Positions 27,398 through 39,308 are shown, numbered from the stretch's first letter. The stretch is 64,000 nucleotides of DNA from Aquificota bacterium (GCA_015486015.1 WFSL01000033.1:1-64000), one strand, 5' to 3'. Made by a program: numbers and translations. Notes: a model not told the origin generated them from the sequence alone.

Positions 27398-28252
27398 ATG
27401 GCGCTTCAGGAAATGGAGCCCTTAGACCTGTGGTACATAGAGAAGTTTTCTGAGAACTGGGGGCTCTGCCTCAGGATCAAAAAGGGGCTCTATTCGGGTT
27501 TCAGCAAGTTGCAGCGAATAGACGTGCTGGAAACAGAGGAATTTGGAAGGCTTCTCCTCCTGGACGCCGCCATTATGCTCACAGAAAAGGACGAGTTTGC
27601 CTATCACGAGATGCTGGTGCATGTGCCCCTCCTCACCCATCCCTCTCCCTCAAGGGTGCTGGTGATCGGGGGAGGAGACGGTGGCGCCCTCAGGGAGTTG
27701 ACACGCCACCCTGAGGTGAAGGAGATCACCCATGTGGAGATAGACGAAAAGGTGATTCAGATATCAAGAGAGTTTTTCCCCCAGTTGAGTGTAGGGTTTG
27801 ATGATTCCAGGGTAAGGCTTAGGGTGGCCGATGGCGTCAAGTTTATCACAGAGTGCCCAGGTGAAAGTTACGACGTAATCCTGGTGGATTCCACCGATCC
27901 CAAGGGCCCTGCCGAGGGACTGTTCACTCCAGAGTTCTATTACCACTGCCACAGGGTGCTGAAGAGAGACGGGATCCTCACGGTCCAGGCAGGCTCCCCA
28001 TACTTTCAGCAGGACCTCCTATCACGCGTGTTTAAGAGCTTCGAAAAACTCTTCCCCATAGCCAGGGTTTACCTCTCCGGGGTGATCACCTATGGGGGAA
28101 TGTGGGCCTTTGCCCTTGGATCAAAAACATACGATCCCCTTGGCGAGCCACTCAGGGAGCTCAGTGGTGCCACCTTCAGGTACTACACCCCACAAATCCA
28201 CAGGGCGGCCTTCGTGCTTCCCAGGTATCTTGAAGAGCTACTGGGGATTTGA
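27398..28252 (+). CDS. speE: Polyamine aminopropyltransferase (spermidine synthase family)
   Basis: A 284-residue SpeE. It transfers the aminopropyl group of decarboxylated AdoMet to putrescine or, in some thermophiles, to agmatine. The SAM-binding motif VLVIGGGDGG is at 87-96, then HVEIDEKVIQISREFFP, RVADGVKFI and VDSTDPKGPAEGLF, which contacts the diamine. Substrate preference cannot be read with confidence. No agmatinase or agmatine deiminase is adjacent, which leaves the aminopropylagmatine route open. Start ATG 27398 is 3 bp after the pdaD stop. Confidence 0.93.
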   Translation: MALQEMEPLDLWYIEKFSENWGLCLRIKKGLYSGFSKLQRIDVLETEEFGRLLLLDAAIMLTEKDEFAYHEMLVHVPLLTHPSPSRVLVIGGGDGGALRELTRHPEVKEITHVEIDEKVIQISREFFPQLSVGFDDSRVRLRVADGVKFITECPGESYDVILVDSTDPKGPAEGLFTPEFYYHCHRVLKRDGILTVQAGSPYFQQDLLSRVFKSFEKLFPIARVYLSGVITYGGMWAFALGSKTYDPLGEPLRELSGATFRYYTPQIHRAAFVLPRYLEELLGI

Positions 28253-28264
28253 GGTGGACACGGC

Positions 28265-28849
28265 ATGATATCCAATTCCCTCAGGGGGAGACTCGCCTTT
28301 CTCTTGAGGCCCATAGGGGAAAAACTCGGGCAAATAGGTGTCTCCCCCAATCATCTTACCATAGCAGGGATGGCATTTAGCATCGCAGGTGGGTTCCTCA
28401 TCTGCCTCGGCTACCTCCGATGGGCAGCGCTTCTGGTGATCGCAGGGGGGCTCTGTGACGCACTGGATGGTACGGTAGCCAGGGAGACCGACAATGTGAC
28501 CCCCTTCGGGGCCTTCCTGGACTCCACCTTAGACAGATACTCCGATCTGGCCCTCTACCTTGGAGTAATGACCTTGGCCTACCTTAGGGGTGAACTTTCC
28601 CTCTTTATCTGGACCGCCTTGGCCACAGCAGGGGCTGTGATGGTGAGTTACACCAGGGCCAGGGCAGAGTGCCTCATAGAGAAGTGCCAGATAGGAATCA
28701 TGGAGAGACCAGAGCGCATCATCCTCCTCCTTATAGGCCTCATCTTCCACTGGCTAAAGGGGGCCATGATCATCACAGCCCTACTGGCAAACGCCACCGC
28801 CATCCAGAGGATCCACCATACCTACAGAACAATCCGGTCCAACAGGTAA
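28265..28849 (+). CDS. CDP-alcohol phosphatidyltransferase family protein
   Basis: A 194-residue integral membrane enzyme of phospholipid synthesis. It contains the full active-site motif DALDGTVAR followed by eight residues, then GAFLDSTLD, giving the D-x2-DG-x2-AR-x8-G-x3-D-x3-D pattern. Several hydrophobic helices flank it (for example MAFSIAGGFLICLGYL and AALLVIAGGLC). The acceptor alcohol could be glycerol-3-phosphate or an inositol phosphate. Start ATG 28265 follows GAGGTGG. The short spacing to speE suggests co-transcription with the polyamine genes. Confidence 0.88.
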   Translation: MISNSLRGRLAFLLRPIGEKLGQIGVSPNHLTIAGMAFSIAGGFLICLGYLRWAALLVIAGGLCDALDGTVARETDNVTPFGAFLDSTLDRYSDLALYLGVMTLAYLRGELSLFIWTALATAGAVMVSYTRARAECLIEKCQIGIMERPERIILLLIGLIFHWLKGAMIITALLANATAIQRIHHTYRTIRSNR

Positions 28850-28857
28850 GCAGAGGG

Positions 28858-29490
28858 TTGAAGGAAGTCAGGGGCTATTTAGAAAAAGGGCTGAAAGCAT
28901 GGGGGGTGCAGCTTCCGGAACATGGGCAAGAGCATCTCCTCCTCCTCATAAGAGAACTCATCCATTGGAACAGGTCCTTCAGCTTCACGTCCCTCAGCCG
29001 TCCCCAAGATCTGGTGGAGGTCTTCATCTTAGATCCCTTGGTCCCCTTAGCCTTAGGGCTGGCCATCCCTTCCCCCCTCCTCGATGCGGGCTGTGGACCA
29101 GGTTTCCCATCACTCCCCTTGAAAATTGCAAGCCCGCAACTGGAGGTGATGGCAGTTGATTCATCCAGAAAAAAGATAAACTTCGTCCGCCACATGGTCC
29201 GCCTACTGAGATTGAAGGGCTATTCACCTATGCAGATGCGCCTGGAGGCCTTGCTGGATCAGGGAAAGGTGTTCCCCACAGTGACGGTCAGGGCCTTATC
29301 CAACAAGCCTCAGACCTTAGAGACACTGACCCACCTCACCATGCCCAAGGGCGCGATAATCCTCTACGTGGGCAAGAGATGGAGCCCCAGCCTTTTACCA
29401 TCCTCCTTCTCACTGGAGGGGATCCACTGGTACACCCTCCCCTTTTCCCAAAAGGAGAGGGGCCTTGTCAGGGCCTTGAAGGTCCATTAA
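28858..29490 (+). CDS. rsmG: 16S rRNA m7G527 methyltransferase RsmG
   Basis: A roughly 210-residue RsmG (GidB). It includes [20 protein letters not shown] (family N-terminus), [17 protein letters not shown] (SAM-binding), [33 protein letters not shown] and the Lys-rich C-terminus. It methylates the 530 loop of 16S rRNA. The frame is open from 28669, inside the preceding gene, but that part is a shadow. TTG 28858, 9 nt past the upstream stop with AGGTAAGCAGAGGG before it, gives the usual N-terminal length. Confidence 0.85.
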   Translation: MKEVRGYLEKGLKAWGVQLPEHGQEHLLLLIRELIHWNRSFSFTSLSRPQDLVEVFILDPLVPLALGLAIPSPLLDAGCGPGFPSLPLKIASPQLEVMAVDSSRKKINFVRHMVRLLRLKGYSPMQMRLEALLDQGKVFPTVTVRALSNKPQTLETLTHLTMPKGAIILYVGKRWSPSLLPSSFSLEGIHWYTLPFSQKERGLVRALKVH

Positions 29491-29509
29491 AAGGGAAAGG
29501 GAGGGTGTT

Positions 29510-30259
29510 ATGTCTGGTCACTCTAAGTGGGCCAATATCAAATACAGGAAGATGAAGGAAGATGCCAGGCGGGGACGTGCCTTCACTCGACTCACACGTG
29601 AGATCATCGTGGCCGCCAGGGAGGGAGGAGGAGACCCAGAAGGGAATCCGAGACTCAGGACAGCTATAGCTGCCGCCAAGGCAGCCAACATGCCCAAGGA
29701 GAACATAGAGCGGGCCATCAAGAGGGGTACGGGTGAGCTACCAGGTGTCACATACGAGGAGGTGGTGTACGAGGGCTATGGCCCTGGAGGGGTAGCGGTG
29801 ATTGTGGAAGCCATCACAGACAACCGCAACCGAACGGCCTCCGAGATCCGACACATCTTCTCAAGGCACAGTGGTTCCTTAGGGGAAACGGGCTGTGTCT
29901 CCTGGTTATTTGAGAGGAAGGGGGTGATCACCGTAAATGCAAAAGGGATCTCCGAGGATGACCTCTATGCAGTAGCATTGGAGGTGGGAGCAGAGGACGT
30001 GAAGGTGGACGAGGATCTCTATCAGATCATCACTGCCACAGAGGATTTTCAGGACGCCAAAGAGGCCTTAGAGAAGACGGACCTGTCCATAGAAGGCGCG
30101 GAAATCACCCTTGTACCCAAAAACACTGTGAGAGTTGAGGGAACAAACGCAGAGAAAGTATTAAAACTCATGGATGCCTTAGAATCCATGGACGAGGTGC
30201 AAAGGACATACGCCAACTTCGACATCCCCGAGGAGATAATGGCAGCAATGGGGGCCTGA
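29510..30259 (+). CDS. YebC/PmpR family protein
   Basis: A 249-residue YebC/PmpR/TACO1 family protein. It has the invariant start [14 protein letters not shown], the [27 protein letters not shown] segment in part, [46 protein letters not shown] and [14 protein letters not shown]. Members have been described as transcription regulators and as factors relieving ribosome stalling at difficult sequences. It directly precedes ruvC (3 bp), the common yebC-ruvCAB order. RBS AAAGGGAGGG. Confidence 0.95.
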   Translation: MSGHSKWANIKYRKMKEDARRGRAFTRLTREIIVAAREGGGDPEGNPRLRTAIAAAKAANMPKENIERAIKRGTGELPGVTYEEVVYEGYGPGGVAVIVEAITDNRNRTASEIRHIFSRHSGSLGETGCVSWLFERKGVITVNAKGISEDDLYAVALEVGAEDVKVDEDLYQIITATEDFQDAKEALEKTDLSIEGAEITLVPKNTVRVEGTNAEKVLKLMDALESMDEVQRTYANFDIPEEIMAAMGA

Positions 30260-30261
30260 AC

Positions 30262-30738
30262 GTGATCCTAGGTATAGATCCAGGGTCCGTACGCATGGGT
30301 TATGCGCTGTTATCAACACTCCATGAGGTAGAAACGGGGGTGCTCAAATTGAAGGGCAAGATGACACTTCCTGAAAAGGCAGGGCTCATTTTCCGCTTCA
30401 TAAGAGAGCTCATCGAGACCAAGGGGGTGAGAGAGGTGGCCATGGAGAAGTTCTTTTATCACAAGGACCCAAAGGCATTGGCCGTCCTTTCCCACTGTAG
30501 AGGAGCTGCCATGGCAGCGGCGGCATTGGCAGGGGTGCCCGTGTTCGAGTATTCCCCCATGGAGGTGAAAAAGGCCGTCGTGGGTTATGGCCACGCCACC
30601 AAGGACCAGGTAGCTTGGATGCTGAAAAAGCGGCTGCAGATCGCAGGAGACCCATCCCCAGATGAGGCCGATGCCCTGGCGGTGGCCATGTGTCATCTGG
30701 CCCAGCAAAGGATCCATCAAGGGGCAGGGTCTGAATGA
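30262..30738 (+). CDS. ruvC: Holliday junction resolvase RuvC
   Basis: A 158-residue RuvC that cuts Holliday junctions. The catalytic acidic residues are in ILGIDPGS (Asp6), VAMEKFFYHKDPKA (Glu) and the C-terminal PDEADALAVAMCH (two Asp). PMEVKKAVVGYGHATKDQV is the DNA-contacting segment. Start is GTG 30262, two bases after the yebC stop. It overlaps ruvA by 4 nt. Cytoplasmic, works with RuvAB encoded next. Confidence 0.95.
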   Translation: MILGIDPGSVRMGYALLSTLHEVETGVLKLKGKMTLPEKAGLIFRFIRELIETKGVREVAMEKFFYHKDPKALAVLSHCRGAAMAAAALAGVPVFEYSPMEVKKAVVGYGHATKDQVAWMLKKRLQIAGDPSPDEADALAVAMCHLAQQRIHQGAGSE

Positions 30739-31310
30739 TAGAGTATATCCAGGGTCTGCTAATAGAGAAGGGGGAAGGGGTAGCGGTGATAGAAAGCATG
30801 GGGATGGGGTTCAGGATCTTCATTCCCCTCTCCACTCATCTTCGTCTGCCGCCACCAGGTGAGGAGTGCCGCCTCTGGACCCACCTCCACCTTGGAGAGA
30901 AAGGTCCCTCCCTCTACGGCTTTACCTCAAAGGAGGAGAAGAGCCTCTTTCGCATCCTCGTCTCCATCCCACGCATGGGTCCCAAAGTCGCCTTAGCCAT
31001 TGTCTCACACTTCTCCTTGGGAGACTTATGGAGGGCCGTAGAGGAAAGGGACTTGGAGCAATTGAAGAAGGTACCAGGGATAGGAGAAAAGACGGCGGAG
31101 AGGCTGATAGTGGAGCTGAAGGGGAGAATGCCCCCCGAGCGTGAGGCTCCCGTCCCCTGGGAGTCCACCATCCTCTCAGCCCTCGCCAACCTGGGATACT
31201 CCCAAAAAGAGATAAGAGAAGCCATAAGGAGGGCACATCTCACACCCCAGATGAAGGAGGAGGAGATGATAAGGCATTGCCTCAGGGTGCTGGGAGGTGC
31301 CATTGGATAG
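30735..31310 (+). CDS. ruvA: Holliday junction branch migration protein RuvA
   Basis: A 191-residue RuvA, the DNA-binding partner of the RuvB motor. The N-terminal OB domain opens [13 protein letters not shown]. Two helix-hairpin-helix motifs are recognisable: [14 protein letters not shown] and [19 protein letters not shown]. The flexible linker is followed by domain III ([19 protein letters not shown]), which binds RuvB. Length is normal. It starts inside the ruvC stop and ends inside the ruvB start. Confidence 0.94.
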   Translation: MIEYIQGLLIEKGEGVAVIESMGMGFRIFIPLSTHLRLPPPGEECRLWTHLHLGEKGPSLYGFTSKEEKSLFRILVSIPRMGPKVALAIVSHFSLGDLWRAVEERDLEQLKKVPGIGEKTAERLIVELKGRMPPEREAPVPWESTILSALANLGYSQKEIREAIRRAHLTPQMKEEEMIRHCLRVLGGAIG

Positions 31311-32331
31311 GTATTTAGATCCCCAGCCTACCCCAGAAGACCTGCGCATAGAGGGTGGACTCAGACCCCAGAGGTTCCAGGAATACATAGGCCAGAGCAA
31401 GGTAAAGGAGAATCTCAAGGTCGCCATAGAAGCAGCCCTGGGCAGAGGAGAACCCTTAGATCATGTGCTCCTCTATGGTCCCCCAGGCCTTGGGAAGACC
31501 TCCATGGCCTGGGTAATATCAAAGGAGATGGGTGTGGGCATAAGGATTACCTCGGGCCCGGTATTGGAGAGGACAGGGGATTTAGCAGCCATCCTCACCA
31601 GCCTAAGGGATGGGGATATCCTATTCATAGACGAGATCCACCGGCTCAATCCATCCATAGAGGAAATGCTCTATCCCGCCATGGAGGAGTTCAAGTTGGA
31701 CCTCATTGTGGGCCAGGGGCCAGGGGCCAAGACCCTGCGTCTCGATGTTCCCCGATTCACCCTTATAGGGGCCACCACCAGACTGGGCCTCCTCACATCC
31801 CCTTTAAGGAACAGGTTTGGGGTAGTCCTGAGACTGGATTTCTATGGATTGGAAGAGTTAAAGGAGATTGTGCTCCGTTCAGCAACCATCATAGGGGTGC
31901 ACATCGACCCATCTGGAGCAGAGGAGATAGCCAAGAGGGCCAGAGGGACCCCGAGAATAGCCAACAGGCTACTGAAGAGGGTGAGAGACTATGCAGAGGC
32001 CAGGGCAGAGGGGGTCATCACCCTTCAGGTGGCCAAGAGGGCCTTAGAGCTCATGGATATAGACGAGGCAGGTTTTGATACCTTGGACCGCAAGTTCCTC
32101 CTCACCATCATCGAAAAATTTGGCGGCGGACCAGTGGGCATAGACACATTGGCTGCATCATTGGGGGAAGAGAGAGGAACATTGGAAGAGGTCTACGAGC
32201 CCTATCTCATTCAAGAGGGGTTTATCAAGAGGACCCCCAAGGGGAGGGTGGCCACGGACAGGGCCTATCGCCACTTCAACCTTAGATTCCCTTCCCATCC
32301 TGATCAAAAGGGCCTCCCCTTAGAGGAATGA
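31297..32331 (+). CDS. ruvB: Holliday junction helicase RuvB
   Basis: A 344-residue AAA+ motor. Walker A GPPGLGKT is at 61-68, Walker [12 protein letters not shown], sensor 1 [12 protein letters not shown] with the RuvA-interacting hairpin, and the arginine finger region TSPLRNRFG. The C-terminal winged helix ([19 protein letters not shown]) binds DNA. GTG 31297 overlaps ruvA by 14 bp; TTG 31303 is an alternative with better spacing to GGGAGG. The last codons are Leu-Pro-Leu-Glu-Glu rich, as often seen. Confidence 0.95.
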   Translation: MPLDRYLDPQPTPEDLRIEGGLRPQRFQEYIGQSKVKENLKVAIEAALGRGEPLDHVLLYGPPGLGKTSMAWVISKEMGVGIRITSGPVLERTGDLAAILTSLRDGDILFIDEIHRLNPSIEEMLYPAMEEFKLDLIVGQGPGAKTLRLDVPRFTLIGATTRLGLLTSPLRNRFGVVLRLDFYGLEELKEIVLRSATIIGVHIDPSGAEEIAKRARGTPRIANRLLKRVRDYAEARAEGVITLQVAKRALELMDIDEAGFDTLDRKFLLTIIEKFGGGPVGIDTLAASLGEERGTLEEVYEPYLIQEGFIKRTPKGRVATDRAYRHFNLRFPSHPDQKGLPLEE

Positions 32332-32332
32332 T

Positions 32333-32938
32333 ATGGAGAGTCTCCTAATCCACGCCTGCTGTGCCAACTGCCTCCTCTATCCCCTGAAGGTCTTAGAAGG
32401 GCAATTCCAGCGGATCATGGTCTTTTGGTATAACCCTAACATCCACCCTTACCAAGAGTACAAAAGGCGCCTCGATGCCATGAAGCAACTGGAAGAGAGA
32501 TGGAACCTCAGGGTGATCTATCGAGACACTTACCCCATAGAAGAGTGGCTTCAAGCCGTGGTCTTCCGTGAGGAAAAGCGATGCCTCTACTGCTATCATG
32601 AAAGGCTTTTGGCCACGGCTCAGGTGGCAAAGAGGGGAAACTTCAGTCACTTCACCACTACTTTGCTATACAGCAAACAGCAGAGGCACGAAATCATAAA
32701 GGAAATAGGTGAGAGCATAGGCAGGAGGTATGGAGTGAAGTTCTTTTATCAAGACTTCAGGGAGGGCTGGAAGGAGGGGATTCGGCTCTCGAAGGGGCTC
32801 GGCCTGTACCGCCAGCAGTACTGTGGGTGCATATACTCGGAAAAGGAGAGGTACTATAGTCAAGGAAAAGGCGGCGAACATAGACAAACAGAAAAAGTGG
32901 GCCTATCTTTCACAAAAGAGGAGGTTAGTGGTGAATGA
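32333..32938 (+). CDS. queH: Epoxyqueuosine reductase QueH
   Basis: A 201-residue QueH (formerly DUF208), the metal-dependent enzyme that reduces epoxyqueuosine to queuosine in tRNA, non-homologous to QueG. Hallmarks are the vicinal cysteines HACCANC at 8-13, [16 protein letters not shown], a CLYCY motif, [31 protein letters not shown] and the CGC motif in [11 protein letters not shown]. These cysteines bind iron and an Fe-S centre. It starts one base after the ruvB stop. The last 20 residues are charged and not conserved. Confidence 0.94.
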   Translation: MESLLIHACCANCLLYPLKVLEGQFQRIMVFWYNPNIHPYQEYKRRLDAMKQLEERWNLRVIYRDTYPIEEWLQAVVFREEKRCLYCYHERLLATAQVAKRGNFSHFTTTLLYSKQQRHEIIKEIGESIGRRYGVKFFYQDFREGWKEGIRLSKGLGLYRQQYCGCIYSEKERYYSQGKGGEHRQTEKVGLSFTKEEVSGE

Positions 32939-33161
32939 CCTGGGTCCATTGGCCAAAATGCTCATCGTAATGGGCTTACTTTTGGTGGCCTTAGGGGGAG
33001 TTCTCTTAGTAGCCACCAAGCTCCCCCATTTGGGACTGGGGAGGCTGCCCGGAGACATCTATATAAAGAGGGAGAGGTTCACCTTCTACTTCCCCATTGT
33101 CACCTGCATCATCCTCAGCGCAGTGCTCACCCTCCTGTTGAACCTGTTCTTCAGAAGGTGA
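32931..33161 (+). CDS. DUF2905 membrane protein
   Basis: A 76-residue protein with two transmembrane helices ([19 protein letters not shown] and [20 protein letters not shown]) around a loop [19 protein letters not shown], which I recognise as DUF2905. Function is unknown; it commonly follows ruvCAB/queH-type genes. The frame is open from 32823, but GTG 32931 has GAGGAGG 7-8 nt upstream and yields the usual length. It overlaps the queH end by 8 bp. Confidence 0.85.
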   Translation: MNDLGPLAKMLIVMGLLLVALGGVLLVATKLPHLGLGRLPGDIYIKRERFTFYFPIVTCIILSAVLTLLLNLFFRR

Positions 33162-33169
33162 AAGACCAC

Positions 33170-33748
33170 TCATTTCCCGTTTCCCTGGCCACTACCAAGT
33201 TCTTCTATCCTCTCCTTAGCCCACAGTGCCCCCACCGAATCCGGGTAATCCTTCACAAGCCTCCTGTACATGCAGAGTGCATCCTGGGTTTTTCCCATCT
33301 TCTCTAAGAGATAGCCCTTATTGAAAAGATAAGGCGCCATATCGCCCGGGGGAACCTTATCTTCGGGGATCATCTCCAGATATCCCCACGCCCGATCCAG
33401 GTCATGAAGGGCCACCTCCGCCATGGCCGCCATCCGCATCAGCATCTGAAATCTCCCCCTGGCCCATGGATACTTTTCAACAAAGGCCTCGCATTCCTTC
33501 AGCGCATTATGTATGTCCCCCACCCTTTCATAGAGGCAGCATATGCTCCTTTGCACCCTTAACGGCCTGAAATGCGGAGCCCTCTCCCTGATTTGGAGAA
33601 AGAGGGCCAGCCCTTGCCTTATACGGCCCTCATCCACCAGATGCTGAGCCCGTATATACACCCCATTGGCATCCCAGCCTGCATCTTGCCCAAATGCCGC
33701 CCAGGGGAGGATTAAAAGGGAGAATGCCACCAAAAACCAACGCCTCAT
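33170..33748 (-). CDS. Exported tetratricopeptide repeat protein
   Basis: A 192-residue protein with a signal peptide (MRRWFLVAFSLLILPWAAFG) followed by about four TPR-like helical pairs. One is the final NKGYLLEKMGKTQDALCMYRRLV. TPR domains mediate protein-protein contacts, so a periplasmic scaffold role is likely, but partner and pathway are unknown. Its start overlaps the dapL stop by 4 nt, so it is co-translated with dapL although the connection is not obvious. It converges on the DUF2905 gene. Confidence 0.8.
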   Translation of the reverse strand: MRRWFLVAFSLLILPWAAFGQDAGWDANGVYIRAQHLVDEGRIRQGLALFLQIRERAPHFRPLRVQRSICCLYERVGDIHNALKECEAFVEKYPWARGRFQMLMRMAAMAEVALHDLDRAWGYLEMIPEDKVPPGDMAPYLFNKGYLLEKMGKTQDALCMYRRLVKDYPDSVGALWAKERIEELGSGQGNGK

Positions 33749-34896
33749 ACAATCCTCCTCAGCCTCTCCCCTGCCTCCTCCAAGTACTCCTTTGGCACAG
33801 TGAGGGCAGCCCTGACATAACCCTCCCCATGAGGACCAAAACCCACACCAGGGGTAAGCACCACCCCTACCTCCTGCAAGGCACGTGTAGCAAAGGCGAC
33901 AGAGTCCTGGCCCTCAGGTACGGGGAACCAGACATAGAATGTAGCCTGAGGAGAATCAGCCCGAAACCCTGCCCCCCTCAGCCTATCTATCAGCACATCC
34001 CGACGCTCTCTATAAACCCGCCTCATCTCCTCCACCCCATGCTCACCATCAAGGGCCTCTATCCCTGCCTCCTGCACAGCCTGGAATGCCCCAGAGTCTA
34101 TGTTGGTCTTCACCCTCTTCAACCCTTGGATGATCCTCGCATTCCCCACGCCCATGCCTATCCGCCAGCCAGTCATGTTGAAGGTCTTAGAAAGGGAGTG
34201 AAACTCAATGGCCACCTCCTTGGCACCCTCAACCTCCATCAGGGAATGGGGTGGCTCCCCAAAGTACACCTCACTGTAAGCAGCATCGTGGCAGAGGATG
34301 ATGCCATACTCCTTGGCAAGTCCAACGGCCTCCTCAAACAAGCCCAAGGGTGCGACAGCGGCAGTAGGATTGTTGGGATAGTTCAAAAACATAAGGCGGG
34401 CCTTATCCAGCACATCCCTGGGGATAGCAGAGAAGTCAGGCAAAAAACCATTCCCTGCCCTCAGGGGCATGGGATAAGGTTCCCCCCCTGCCAGGATAGT
34501 GGCACCCCTGTAAACAGGATAGCCAGGATCTGGAATCAGTACCACATCCCCAGGGTTCACAAATGCCATAGGGAGATGGCCGATCCCCTCCTTGGACCCA
34601 ATAAGGGCAATCACCTCACTTTCAGGGTCCAGCTCCACCCCGAAGCGCCTTTTGTACCACCGGGCCACCGCCTCCCTGAAAGCGAACATCCCCTCGTAAG
34701 TGGGGTATCGATGGTGCTCCGGCCTCTCCACCGCCCTCTTCATACGCTCCACAATAGGGGAAGGGGTGGGCAAATCGGGATCACCCACCCCCAAGTCTAT
34801 CACGTCCATCCCTCTGGCTACCTGCCGCTCCTTTGCCTCATCAAGCCGGGCAAATAGATAGGGGGGCAGCCTCCTTAACCTATCTGCCAGCTCCAC
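33745..34896 (-). CDS. dapL: LL-diaminopimelate aminotransferase
   Basis: A 383-residue PLP-dependent class I aminotransferase, of the DapL2-like branch. It converts tetrahydrodipicolinate to LL-diaminopimelate in one step for lysine and peptidoglycan. Seen are IDLGVGDPDLPTP, RYPTYEGMFAFREAV, IGSKEGIGHLPMAFVNPGD, FLNYPNNPTAAVAP (Asn contact) and HSLSKTFNMTGWRIG with the PLP lysine. General aromatic or aspartate aminotransferase is the main alternative. Start is GTG 34896 with GGAGG 6 nt upstream. Confidence 0.82.
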   Translation of the reverse strand: MELADRLRRLPPYLFARLDEAKERQVARGMDVIDLGVGDPDLPTPSPIVERMKRAVERPEHHRYPTYEGMFAFREAVARWYKRRFGVELDPESEVIALIGSKEGIGHLPMAFVNPGDVVLIPDPGYPVYRGATILAGGEPYPMPLRAGNGFLPDFSAIPRDVLDKARLMFLNYPNNPTAAVAPLGLFEEAVGLAKEYGIILCHDAAYSEVYFGEPPHSLMEVEGAKEVAIEFHSLSKTFNMTGWRIGMGVGNARIIQGLKRVKTNIDSGAFQAVQEAGIEALDGEHGVEEMRRVYRERRDVLIDRLRGAGFRADSPQATFYVWFPVPEGQDSVAFATRALQEVGVVLTPGVGFGPHGEGYVRAALTVPKEYLEEAGERLRRIV

Positions 34897-34919
34897 ATGC
34901 TACCTCCATTAATCTGTGC

Positions 34920-37195
<2,276 letters not shown>

Positions 37196-37284
37196 GATTC
37201 TGCCTCCTCTCTGTCTAATCCCTGGATCATATCCAGTGTAACCTCCTCCCAACGAAAACTACCCCCCAAACTACCAAGGAAGGC

Positions 37285-37314
37285 AATCTACCAAATGAGG
37301 CATAAGATGGTCAA
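37285..37314 (-). promoter_or_regulatory. Candidate promoter for nfnA-nfnB
   Basis: On the minus strand TTGACC (37309-37314) and TAGATT (37285-37290) are 18 bp apart. A transcript starting near 37278 would have a leader of about 80 nt before ATG 37195. It lies 36 bp from the oppositely facing promoter of the FG-GAP gene. Confidence 0.4.
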
Positions 37315-37350
37315 TGAATGCAGAACGGCCCAGGATCCATGGGGCATCGC

Positions 37351-37378
37351 TTGACACCCCCCTAACAACCTGTAATCA
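37351..37378 (+). promoter_or_regulatory. Candidate promoter for the FG-GAP protein gene
   Basis: TTGACA at 37351-37356 and TAATCA at 37373-37378 are 16 bp apart. Expected transcription start is about 37385, giving a 30-nt leader that includes AGAGAAGGG before ATG 37416. Confidence 0.5.
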
Positions 37379-37415
37379 TAAAAATCATGAACGAGGAAAC
37401 AGAGAAGGGCTGTCC

Positions 37416-39290
37416 ATGAAGCGTCTCCCAAATATCATCCTTGGCATCATAATGGTGATCTTCTCGCTCCCTCCGGCACCCTATGGGAGCACGCTCAAAC
37501 CCCAAATGCCCAAGGGACCCTACTCCTTCGACATAAAGGCCTCCTCTGAAAAGCTTACAAAGCGCCTTGAAGAGCGGTTTCGCATCCCTCCATCCCGTGT
37601 AACCCTGGTCAGAAAGGGGAAGGTGCTAATAGAATCTACTGGTGAGATCCCCTTAGGACTGGAGCTCTTGGTCTGCAAGCCAGGCAAGCCCATAGTGGAC
37701 AAAGCATCAGGCGAGACCTATCCAGGCTTCGACATCCCCGTAGCCCTAATCCAGATAAAACAGAAACAGGGGAAGCTCTACCTGGCCCAGGTCACCAAGA
37801 GCTGGAAAGGCATCAAGAAGGGCTACAAGGTGAAGGCACCCGAGGTGATCTATGTAAAGGTAGAACCTGCTAAGGTGGAGGGGAATGTCCCAGTAGACCC
37901 CAAGGACCTGGACACGGTCTTCAGGTTTGCCGTAGGAGAGTCCCTCTTTCTAAAGCTCCTCAAGCCCCAGGAACCCTTGCCCCCCGAAGGATACGGGATA
38001 CTACTGCACCCCGTGGTCACCTCTGCAGGCACCATGCCCGTCCTGGGCTGTTATGTGGATTCCCTCTCCACAGGCCGCTCCCTCTTTGCCATACAGGAAA
38101 CACTCAATTTGGTAAAGAGCGCCTCCTACAGAGAGATCATGAAGAAGAGGACCCTGATAGAGACAGGGGAATGGGCAGGCTATCAAGAGGCCATCGCTTC
38201 ACGCGTATTCAAGGAGAGGTTCACATCTGTCGCAGTGGCCGATGTGAACAGGGATGGCAAAGATGAGATCATCCTGCTGGGCCCCAAGGACCTCACCGTA
38301 TACCAATTGAAGGAGAAGGAGTTCCAGAAGCTGTACCAGTACAGGCTCCCCACCAGGGGTGCCTATGCCAGGAGATACCTGAGGGTGGATGTGGGAGACA
38401 TAAACGGGAATGGTATCCCAGAGATATTCATCACCTGCGTGGTGGAAGACCTTATGTCTGGCTTTATCAGACCACACTTAGCCTCCATGGTCTTAGAGCT
38501 CCACGGTAAAAAATTTAAGGTGCTGAAAAAGAAGATGCCCTACTATCTCATGGTGGTACACCCCAGGGCAGAAAAGAAGAGCAAACCTATCCTCCTGGCC
38601 CAAAAGATGGGGGAATACGACCCCTTTGAGGGTCCGGTGATTCAACTGGTCTGGAATGGTAAAAATTATGTAAAAGCCCCTAAACCCATTTACCCCTTCA
38701 TCTCCAAGATAGGGCACCTCTACGGCATCTTGTGGGACGATTTCAACCTGGATGGAAGGCTTGAAGTAGCAGTGATAGACAACGATGGCTACCTCACGGT
38801 CTACGACACTAAGGGCCATCCCCTGTGGGAGAGCCCCGAGAGCCTCGGCGTGGTGAAATACGACTATTTCGACCAAACCCCCAGGTTCCCCAAGTTCCCT
38901 GCCATGAAAGACTTCAACCCGGAAGACGTGGCCCTAAAGCGCTACATCCCAAGGAGGATCCTGTCTGCCTATCTGGAAGGAGAAGGCAGAATGGCCCTTT
39001 TCACCGTGCTAAACGACGTACCCTCCTTCGTCATGGCAGGGGTAAAACTGGAGGCCCCATGGCAGGGCGTAAATGGCCGAGCGGCTAAATTGGCCTTCGT
39101 GGGATCGGGAAAGGCATACGCCGCCTATTTTGACATTATATGGGAAAGCCCAAAATTCAAAGACCTATACGCCCAAGACCTCGCCCTGGGGGATGTCAAT
39201 CAAGACGGTGTTTTGGATGTTACCCTTCTATCTTACAACAAAAAAATCGGAAAGGTGAGGGTTGACATTTACCCCATCTCAGGCTTATGA
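37416..39290 (+). CDS. Exported FG-GAP/VCBS repeat protein
   Basis: A 624-residue secreted or envelope protein. The signal peptide is MKRLPNIILGIIMVIFSLPPAPYG. Residues 45-230 form a domain with no family I recognise. From about residue 270 onward are FG-GAP-like calcium-loop repeats: VADVNRDGKDEI, VGDINGNGIPEI, WDDFNLDGRLEVAVID and LGDVNQDGVLDVTLL, suggesting a partial beta-propeller. A similar general plan is found in lipoproteins that accompany envelope assembly, but no function can be assigned. Start ATG 37416 follows AGAGAAGGG; the frame opens 102 nt earlier, upstream of the promoter. Confidence 0.82.
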   Translation: MKRLPNIILGIIMVIFSLPPAPYGSTLKPQMPKGPYSFDIKASSEKLTKRLEERFRIPPSRVTLVRKGKVLIESTGEIPLGLELLVCKPGKPIVDKASGETYPGFDIPVALIQIKQKQGKLYLAQVTKSWKGIKKGYKVKAPEVIYVKVEPAKVEGNVPVDPKDLDTVFRFAVGESLFLKLLKPQEPLPPEGYGILLHPVVTSAGTMPVLGCYVDSLSTGRSLFAIQETLNLVKSASYREIMKKRTLIETGEWAGYQEAIASRVFKERFTSVAVADVNRDGKDEIILLGPKDLTVYQLKEKEFQKLYQYRLPTRGAYARRYLRVDVGDINGNGIPEIFITCVVEDLMSGFIRPHLASMVLELHGKKFKVLKKKMPYYLMVVHPRAEKKSKPILLAQKMGEYDPFEGPVIQLVWNGKNYVKAPKPIYPFISKIGHLYGILWDDFNLDGRLEVAVIDNDGYLTVYDTKGHPLWESPESLGVVKYDYFDQTPRFPKFPAMKDFNPEDVALKRYIPRRILSAYLEGEGRMALFTVLNDVPSFVMAGVKLEAPWQGVNGRAAKLAFVGSGKAYAAYFDIIWESPKFKDLYAQDLALGDVNQDGVLDVTLLSYNKKIGKVRVDIYPISGL

Positions 39291-39308
39291 AAAAGTTCAA
39301 GCAGACCA

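Noticed and set aside
28669-28857. Upstream extension of rsmG to 28669
   Set aside because: It lies inside the phosphatidyltransferase gene, is His/Pro rich and lacks family similarity.
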